Of a stretch of 19,503 nt of DNA, positions 14,625 through 19,503 are shown in pieces. Each line of letters begins with the position of its first letter. Position 1 is the stretch's first letter. The DNA is taken from the NCBI GenBank assembly GCA_002328745.1, contig DCVQ01000026.1, positions 12,955-32,457 on the forward strand, given 5' to 3'. The DNA is from Actinobacteria bacterium UBA2184 (lineage in GTDB: Bacteria > Actinomycetota > Coriobacteriia > Anaerosomatales > Anaerosomataceae). The position numbers and the translations under genes are program-made. The notes beneath the pieces were generated by a model, which did not search any database, had not been told where the DNA came from, and worked only from the letters and a program-made list of their open reading frames with translations.

Positions 14625-16009
14625 CGCGACCCGCTAGGTTCCTCGCGCTGCGACCACACGGCATCCGCAATCGCTTTGTAGTGTGACGCGTACGCGTCCA
14701 AATCGTCGGCCATGAGCGTAAGCAAATCCTCGGCATTGCGGTGTGTGGGAGAGGCACCACAGTCTGCCACGACCTGTCGCACAACGTCCGTGTTGTCAAT
14801 CAACATGCACGGCCTCAACAAGTTGTCGCTGTACGGCTGTCGATCGCGGATTCCTTTGAAGAACGGCGATGCAAGCACCTCGGCGAGCGACTTGTCCTTA
14901 ATGTTGTCGGTAGCGAAGTGGGTGAAGATACACGGCTCGACGTCACCGCGCGAGTTGACGTGCAGATACTCCTTACCGGCAGCGATGCAGCCTCCCACGA
15001 AGGGCGCGTCGTTCCAGAAGTCCATCACAAACAGCGGCTTCTCTCGGCGGATTCGTGAGGCGCCGTGGGTCCGCAGGTACTCCCGCTGCTGCGGGGTAGG
15101 CATCAAATCCAGGTCGGGCTCCTCGCCGACTGGCATGTACAGGAAGTGCCACCCCCACAGGCATCCTTGATCCATCAAGTAGTCGATGTACTCGTCTTCG
15201 ATGACGATCGGGCAATTCACGCGGGTGACCATGGTGGAGAAGCCGAAGGGAACGCCATGAGCCCTCAGTGATGCCATCGCGCGCTCGACGCCGGCTAGTG
15301 TTCCCGGACCGCGCCTTTCGTCATGCACCCCTCCCGGTCCGTCGATGCTCAGGGAGACGAGGACATTGCCTGCCTTCGCAAGCCTCGCGGCAAGCACATC
15401 ATCGATGAGTATTCCGTTCGTGAACACCTGGAATGTCATCAGTGGGTGCCGATCGAACAGGTCAAGCAAGTCAGGTCTGATGAACGGTTCTCCGCCAAGG
15501 ATCGTGATGGCGTACGTGCCGATGTCCTGCGCCTCCAGGACCACGCGGTCGATGATGTCCATGGGTAGATCGTCGGTTCTGCTGTACTCGGACGCGTAGC
15601 ATCCGGTGCAACTGAGGTTGCATCGCATCGACGGGCTAATGAGCAGCACCATCGGGGAGGCGCCGATCTCCTGAAGGGACGCCTGGCGCTTTGGCACGCC
15701 CGTCCTTGTCCACTTGATGAAGTTGGTCACGAGTCGTGCGCGGCAATGGGGCGAGGTCAGCGCGGACACCCGATCGAGCATCTGTAGCGGCATCGGCTGT
15801 GGGTCGAGATCTCGCGCGTTGGTGAAGTACCTCTGCAGGTCGCGAGCCCGCTGTCTGTCCTGTTCTGTGGCGGCCAGGTGGCTGGCGATACCCGCGATTT
15901 GCACCAGGTGTCTTTTCGGATCAGCAAGCAGGAAGTCAGTAAGTTGAGATGTGAGCATGGTCGCAGTGGCATCGACAACCTGCTGCTTGATTTCGCTTGG
16001 TCCGTTCAC
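14621..16009 (-). CDS. Radical SAM protein with SPASM-like C-terminus
   Basis: A 462-residue protein from GTG 16009 with AGGAGG eight bases upstream. About 110 N-terminal residues precede the radical SAM core. The cluster motif is CNLSCTGC (C130, C134, C137), followed by ILGGEPFIRPD and FTNGILIDD. Further cysteines, in GGCIAAGKEYLHVNSRGDVEPC and later in RPCML and ADCG, resemble a SPASM-type auxiliary cluster region. No precursor peptide or PqqD-like gene lies beside it; instead it follows a DegV gene by 18 bases and precedes PadR with a GTGA overlap. Substrate unknown: the operon neighbours suggest lipid or envelope metabolism rather than a peptide, but peptide modification cannot be excluded. 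It is not closely similar to the island's radical SAM enzyme. Confidence 0.88.
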   Translation of the reverse strand: MNGPSEIKQQVVDATATMLTSQLTDFLLADPKRHLVQIAGIASHLAATEQDRQRARDLQRYFTNARDLDPQPMPLQMLDRVSALTSPHCRARLVTNFIKWTRTGVPKRQASLQEIGASPMVLLISPSMRCNLSCTGCYASEYSRTDDLPMDIIDRVVLEAQDIGTYAITILGGEPFIRPDLLDLFDRHPLMTFQVFTNGILIDDVLAARLAKAGNVLVSLSIDGPGGVHDERRGPGTLAGVERAMASLRAHGVPFGFSTMVTRVNCPIVIEDEYIDYLMDQGCLWGWHFLYMPVGEEPDLDLMPTPQQREYLRTHGASRIRREKPLFVMDFWNDAPFVGGCIAAGKEYLHVNSRGDVEPCIFTHFATDNIKDKSLAEVLASPFFKGIRDRQPYSDNLLRPCMLIDNTDVVRQVVADCGASPTHRNAEDLLTLMADDLDAYASHYKAIADAVWSQREEPSGSR

Positions 16010-16027
16010 GTGTCAATCCTCCTATTG

Positions 16028-16903
16028 TCAGTTCATGCGGTGGTGGCCCCAATAGGCCGCCATGATTGCGCTGGGGCCGGTATGCGCCCCGATGATGAGT
16101 CCGATTCGTGTCCGGGTTACACGACACTCGGAGACCACGTCGGCGATGAATCTCTGCAGCAAGAGCGCGTCGCCGTCGCAGCGAGCATGCCCGATGTACA
16201 GTCGTGGCTCATGCTGTCCAGCCAGCGCGTCGCCAGCCAGTTCCGTTATGGCCCGGAGCGCGCGCGTGCGACCGCGGGTCTTCCTGATGGGGATGAGTCT
16301 TCCTTCTGCGGATAGCGTGATAATCGGTTTCACATCGAGTATGGAACCTGCCACGGCGGCCGTCGGCGGGATCCTTCCTCCTCGGACAAGATGTTCGAGG
16401 GAGTCGACGGTGAGCAGATGCTGTACCCGGAGCCTGTTCTCCTCGGCCCATTCGGCCGCTTGCTGTGCTGAGCACCCATCTGTGAGGCGTCGGGCTACCT
16501 CTGAGACAAGAAGCGCTTGTCCGGTCGCGGCAGACAGCGAGTCAACGACGTAGATCTCTGCGCCTGGACGCTCCGCGAGGACGAGTTCGCGCGCGCGCAA
16601 TGCGGCCTCGAATGTCCCGCTCAGCCCGGAGGAGAGTGTTATGTAGACGGCAGGGGTGTTCAGGTTGGCGCAGTTCCTGAAGACCTGAGCACAGTCGGCC
16701 ACGCGGACCTGTGAGGTGGTAACTCTGGCTCCGCGCCGAATCGCCTCATAGAAGGTATCGAGTGCGGGAGTGTACTGCGGATCATCGACGCGCTCGCTCC
16801 CGTCCAGCGAATAGGGGAACGGGATAACCCTCACGTCAATGCCGCCGAAACCTCCGCCAAGCACGTCGCACCCGGAGTCAGTGATGAGTTGCACGCGTTG
16901 CAC
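16028..16903 (-). CDS. DegV/FakB-family fatty-acid-binding protein
   Basis: A 291-residue protein from GTG 16903 with GGAGGTGA just upstream. Family motifs are clear: LITDSGCDV at the start, VTTSQV (fatty-acid carboxylate site), ITLSSGLSGTFEAA, VVDSLSAATGQALLV, LEHLVRGGRIP, LDVKPIITL, RKTRGRTRALRAI and IIGAHTGPSAIM. DegV proteins (FakB) bind a fatty acid and present it to the kinase FakA for phosphorylation, feeding exogenous or recycled fatty acids into phospholipids in Gram-positive bacteria. FakA is not in the window. It lies 21 bases after the patatin gene, which would release fatty acids, so the two probably act in one recycling route. Confidence 0.93.
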   Translation of the reverse strand: MQRVQLITDSGCDVLGGGFGGIDVRVIPFPYSLDGSERVDDPQYTPALDTFYEAIRRGARVTTSQVRVADCAQVFRNCANLNTPAVYITLSSGLSGTFEAALRARELVLAERPGAEIYVVDSLSAATGQALLVSEVARRLTDGCSAQQAAEWAEENRLRVQHLLTVDSLEHLVRGGRIPPTAAVAGSILDVKPIITLSAEGRLIPIRKTRGRTRALRAITELAGDALAGQHEPRLYIGHARCDGDALLLQRFIADVVSECRVTRTRIGLIIGAHTGPSAIMAAYWGHHRMN

Positions 16904-16924
16904 AGGGTCACCTCCGCCAATCCA

Positions 16925-17854
16925 CTAGGCTCGGCCGTGTGCCGGGGCGTAGACGCCGTCGTATTCGAGAAGGGCTTCAATGTATGGGATTGCGGTTTCG
17001 GCGGCGGCTATCCCGGCCCGGATGATCCGGTCTGCGTCAAAGAAGCTGTAGTAGGCGGTCCCTTCAATCTGCGGGGCGATCACGATGTCCGCGACGCTGA
17101 GCTGCTGTTCGGACAGGCCGCGTTGCATGAGATCGATCGATCCGGACGCCAGTTGGTAGACAGAAGGGGAGCGCAGGCGGTCCATGACCCCCGTGAACAC
17201 CCGCGAACACACTACATCGGTCAGACTCTTGTCGTTGATCCGGCCAGATTCGGCGGAGCAGTCCTGGAGGTCGTTCGAGAACGTAGGCACCCTGCTTGTG
17301 GGCAAGCCGAGGTTGGTGACGGCGACGACGGCATCGGCGCCCATGTCCCGCACGGCGTTCACGGGAATCGGGTTGAGGACCGCCCCGTCGATGAGCAGCC
17401 TGCCATCCCGCTCGACCGGTGCGAACACCACCGGAGTGGACACCGATGCCCGGATGGCACTGGTCAAGTCGCCATCGCGTAGCACCACCTCACGCTCGGC
17501 ATTCACGTCTACGGCGATGCATAGGAAGGGAATGCGGACGTCGGCGAACGATTGGCTGTCCACCACGTCTCGGATGAACTCTTCGACGTGCCGCCCGTTC
17601 ACGAGCGCAGTCGTCGGGCGAGCGACGTCCGCGAGGGAGACGAGGTGCCTGAAGTCGGTCGAGACTGCTATGCGCTCCATCTCGGCGGGCGTGACGCCGA
17701 CCGCGTACGCTCCGCCGATGAGTGCGCCGATGCTTGTGCCCGCGATCGCACCGATCGGTATGCCCTCTCTCTCAAGGACCTTGAGGACGCCGATGTGTGC
17801 GAGTCCGCGGGCGCTGCCGCTTCCCAGCGCGAGTCCGAGACGTCTGCGCGTCAT
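16925..17854 (-). CDS. Patatin-like phospholipase (RssA/YlbK type)
   Basis: A 309-residue protein from ATG 17854. LALGSGSARGLAHIGVL gives the oxyanion-hole loop (G11-S-G-S-A-R-G17), GTSIG (39-43) holds nucleophile S41, and DGAVLNPIPV carries the catalytic D156; together these form the Ser-Asp dyad of patatin lipases. They hydrolyse acyl esters of membrane lipids. There is no signal peptide or membrane segment, so the enzyme is cytoplasmic or peripheral. It follows the TetR gene by 33 bases and precedes DegV by 21, which suggests coordinated release and binding of fatty acids under TetR control. Confidence 0.93.
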   Translation of the reverse strand: MTRRRLGLALGSGSARGLAHIGVLKVLEREGIPIGAIAGTSIGALIGGAYAVGVTPAEMERIAVSTDFRHLVSLADVARPTTALVNGRHVEEFIRDVVDSQSFADVRIPFLCIAVDVNAEREVVLRDGDLTSAIRASVSTPVVFAPVERDGRLLIDGAVLNPIPVNAVRDMGADAVVAVTNLGLPTSRVPTFSNDLQDCSAESGRINDKSLTDVVCSRVFTGVMDRLRSPSVYQLASGSIDLMQRGLSEQQLSVADIVIAPQIEGTAYYSFFDADRIIRAGIAAAETAIPYIEALLEYDGVYAPAHGRA

Positions 17855-17887
17855 CGAGCCACTCTCCCCGGGAGATGCGAAGCCCGA

Positions 17888-18496
17888 CTATGAGGATGCA
17901 GGATCATAGTCCAGCCCGAGTATCGTGACGATTTGCGCGGCCACCTTGGAGGGATCGAGATCGGACCCGAAGAAGGAATGCTCAAGGACTAGCCCATCCA
18001 TCATCGCGGTGAGCATCGATGTCGTGAGCTTCGCATCAACACGCGAAGGACTTTGATCAGAGCCGAATACGCTTGCGACGACAGGCCGGAAGATGTCGGC
18101 GATCTGCGCGCGGAAGTCCGCAACAAAGTCGCGAAGTTCCGTATCGGCAGGTGCGAGCCTCGTTGTCAAAACATTCAGAAGGTTGTGCTCGCCTACTCCG
18201 AACTGCAGGTAGGTCGTGATCATCCGCAGCAGCTGCCTGGCGCCTGTCTCCGAGGTCTGTGCCTGCTCGAGCCGGCACAGCAGCTCTGCGAAGGTCTGAC
18301 GCAGGACGTCGAGATACAACTCGCGCTTGCCCGCGAAGTGGTAGTAGAGCGCTGCTTTGGTGACTCCAAGACGCACGGAGATGTCGCTCATGGAGACACC
18401 GCGGTAGCTCAGTTCAGAGAAGAGCTGGCGTGCCACGTCGATGATCTGCTGTTTGCTGTCTGGGCCGACGTTTCGTTTCAAATCGGTCCTGGCCAC
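17888..18496 (-). CDS. TetR-family transcriptional regulator
   Basis: A 202-residue protein from GTG 18496, with GGAGG seven bases upstream. The N-terminal helix-turn-helix is typical (QQIIDVARQLFSELSYRGVS, then MSDISVRLGVTKAALYYHFAGKRELY, about residues 16-60); the C-terminal ligand domain is variable. It heads the minus-strand operon and faces a divergent glycosyltransferase; a perfect inverted repeat lies 29 bases upstream (18525-18544), so autoregulation is very likely. Given the patatin and DegV genes downstream, a fatty acid or acyl-CoA ligand is a reasonable guess, not shown by the sequence. Confidence 0.93.
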   Translation of the reverse strand: MARTDLKRNVGPDSKQQIIDVARQLFSELSYRGVSMSDISVRLGVTKAALYYHFAGKRELYLDVLRQTFAELLCRLEQAQTSETGARQLLRMITTYLQFGVGEHNLLNVLTTRLAPADTELRDFVADFRAQIADIFRPVVASVFGSDQSPSRVDAKLTTSMLTAMMDGLVLEHSFFGSDLDPSKVAAQIVTILGLDYDPASS

Positions 18497-18524
18497 TGCG
18501 CGCCTCCACGAGTACCTGCGTACT

Positions 18525-18544
18525 TACTTACCGGTCGGTAAGTA
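18525..18544. promoter_or_regulatory. Probable TetR operator in the divergent promoter region
   Basis: TACTTACCG-GT-CGGTAAGTA is a perfect 9-bp inverted repeat with a 2-base centre, the usual form of TetR-family operators (TTACCG...CGGTAA type). It lies between the TetR start (18496) and the glycosyltransferase start (18621), so one site could control both directions. TATGCT at 18543-18548 overlaps its right edge and could be a weak -10 for the rightward gene. Confidence 0.8.
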
Positions 18545-18620
18545 TGCTACCCTGGGCCGCGCACTCGGTCAAGTCTTGCCCACGGACGAAAGCTGTGGGA
18601 CCCATCAGGAAGGCAGGCTC

Positions 18621-19364
18621 ATGGCACACTCGAAGGTCAGAAACGACGCGCTCTCGGTATCCGTGATCATCGCCGCATACAATGAACAGCGCTTCATCGC
18701 ACAGACAGTGGAGTCGGTGCTGCGGGCCGAGGTAGCTCAGGAGGTTATCGTCGTCGATGACGGTTCCACTGACGGCACGGCCATGGTCCTCGCCGAGTAC
18801 TCACGCCACATCACGGTAGTGACCCATCCGTTCAACCGGGGAAAGGGCGCGGCCCTAGTCACGGGTGTTCGGCGGGCCACAGGCGATGTTGTTGTGTTCT
18901 GCGACGCTCACCTGCTCGGGCTTGAGCGGCACCATCTTCTGACCCTGCTCGAGCCGCTCAAGACGGACCTCGCCGATGTGACTCTGGGGGTCGCTGCCCG
19001 TGCGGGGAAGCGCGAGAGGATCCTGCGGCTGACGCCTACGGCTATCCTGACGGGTCAGCGCGCCTACCACCGGAAGCACCTCATGCCGTGGCTGGCCGAG
19101 ATGGAGTCCTTGGGCTACGGGGTGGAGACCTTCCTGCACACTCGCCACGTTCGGGGTAGGACCCGCGTGGTGCGAATGCCGGGGCTTGTGCATCTGACAA
19201 AGAGGCACAAGTCGCCCCCCGCCGTCGCGATTGAGTGTTATCTACGCGAGGCAAGGGAGATCGCGCGGGCGGCTTCGAAGGCGCAGCCCTTTCGGCGCGT
19301 TGCGCTCGTCCGTACGGCAAGGCGAGTCATCGTTCTCGGGAGACGACTCGGGCTGAGCGACTGA
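18621..19364 (+). CDS. Family 2 (GT-A) glycosyltransferase
   Basis: A 247-residue protein from ATG 18621, preceded by AGGAAGG; upstream in-frame codons from 18441 would run through the operator and TetR gene and are rejected. VSVIIAAYNEQRFIAQTVESVL and EVIVVDDGSTDGT are the nucleotide-sugar binding start of GT2 enzymes; NRGKGAALVTGVRRATGDVVVFCDAH supplies the DxD-like position (CDAH). The protein has no long hydrophobic C-terminus, so it is probably cytoplasmic or peripheral. It transfers a sugar to an unknown acceptor, perhaps a lipid. It diverges from the TetR gene across the operator and may share its control. Confidence 0.9.
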   Translation: MAHSKVRNDALSVSVIIAAYNEQRFIAQTVESVLRAEVAQEVIVVDDGSTDGTAMVLAEYSRHITVVTHPFNRGKGAALVTGVRRATGDVVVFCDAHLLGLERHHLLTLLEPLKTDLADVTLGVAARAGKRERILRLTPTAILTGQRAYHRKHLMPWLAEMESLGYGVETFLHTRHVRGRTRVVRMPGLVHLTKRHKSPPAVAIECYLREAREIARAASKAQPFRRVALVRTARRVIVLGRRLGLSD

Positions 19365-19503
19365 GTCCGCTCTGGCACCCTGTCTGACTTCGAGTTTGAA
19401 TGCAACGCAGGTTCGAGCTGAACTGCACGGTCTAGCTCTGTTCTTCTCGTAAAACGCCACTCACACCAAGCTTGCGCCTCCGATTTGTCGCCCGATTTGT
19501 CGC
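19365..19503. other. Non-coding right edge of the window
   Basis: No gene supported. The last bases (19481-19503) form an imperfect tandem of CGATTTGTCGCC, and 15 of them (19482-19496, GATTTGTCGCCCGAT) repeat exactly at 13726-13740. Confidence 0.4.

Overview
The window is GC-rich, uses many GTG starts and has strong GGAGG-type ribosome binding sites. It carries a DegV/FakB fatty-acid-binding gene and ends of a CCA-encoding tRNA that looks like actinobacterial tRNA-Glu. A Gram-positive, high-GC bacterium (probably Actinomycetota) fits best, but the class cannot be fixed from the sequence alone.

Left two thirds (1-13868) look like a genomic island in a tRNA gene. Bases 1-22 are the 3' end of a tRNA. 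A near-copy in the same orientation (20 of 22 bases, last 14 identical) lies at 13847-13868 without the rest of a tRNA, as expected for an attachment-site pair. Inside are: a TraG/VirD4-type coupling-protein gene on the minus strand that runs off the left edge (1-1089); a tight seven-gene operon on the plus strand (1549-9619); and a 1225-residue protein ending in a PD-(D/E)XK nuclease domain (9926-13603). No integrase is visible.

The operon is the most unusual part. It encodes a radical SAM/SPASM enzyme, a PqqD-like peptide-binding protein, a 46-residue peptide ending CRQCSSCHGCR (four Cys at exact three-residue spacing, with a YEKPAI motif in the leader), a 1047-residue protein with a metallo-beta-lactamase domain, a squalene-cyclase/prenyltransferase-repeat (alpha/alpha toroid) protein, a glutamine-dependent asparagine-synthetase-like enzyme and a glycosyltransferase that seems to lack its C-terminal end. 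All seven genes overlap or nearly touch. The layout reads as a RiPP (ribosomally made, modified peptide) pathway whose combination of enzymes matches no class I can name.

Right of the island (13869-19503) is more chromosome-like: a hairpin, the 3' remnant of an IS481/IS3-type transposase, then a minus-strand operon (TetR regulator, patatin-like lipase, DegV fatty-acid-binding protein, a second radical SAM protein, PadR regulator). A family 2 glycosyltransferase diverges from it. The shared intergenic region holds a perfect 9-bp inverted repeat that is very probably the TetR operator. Patatin plus DegV suggests handling of free fatty acids.
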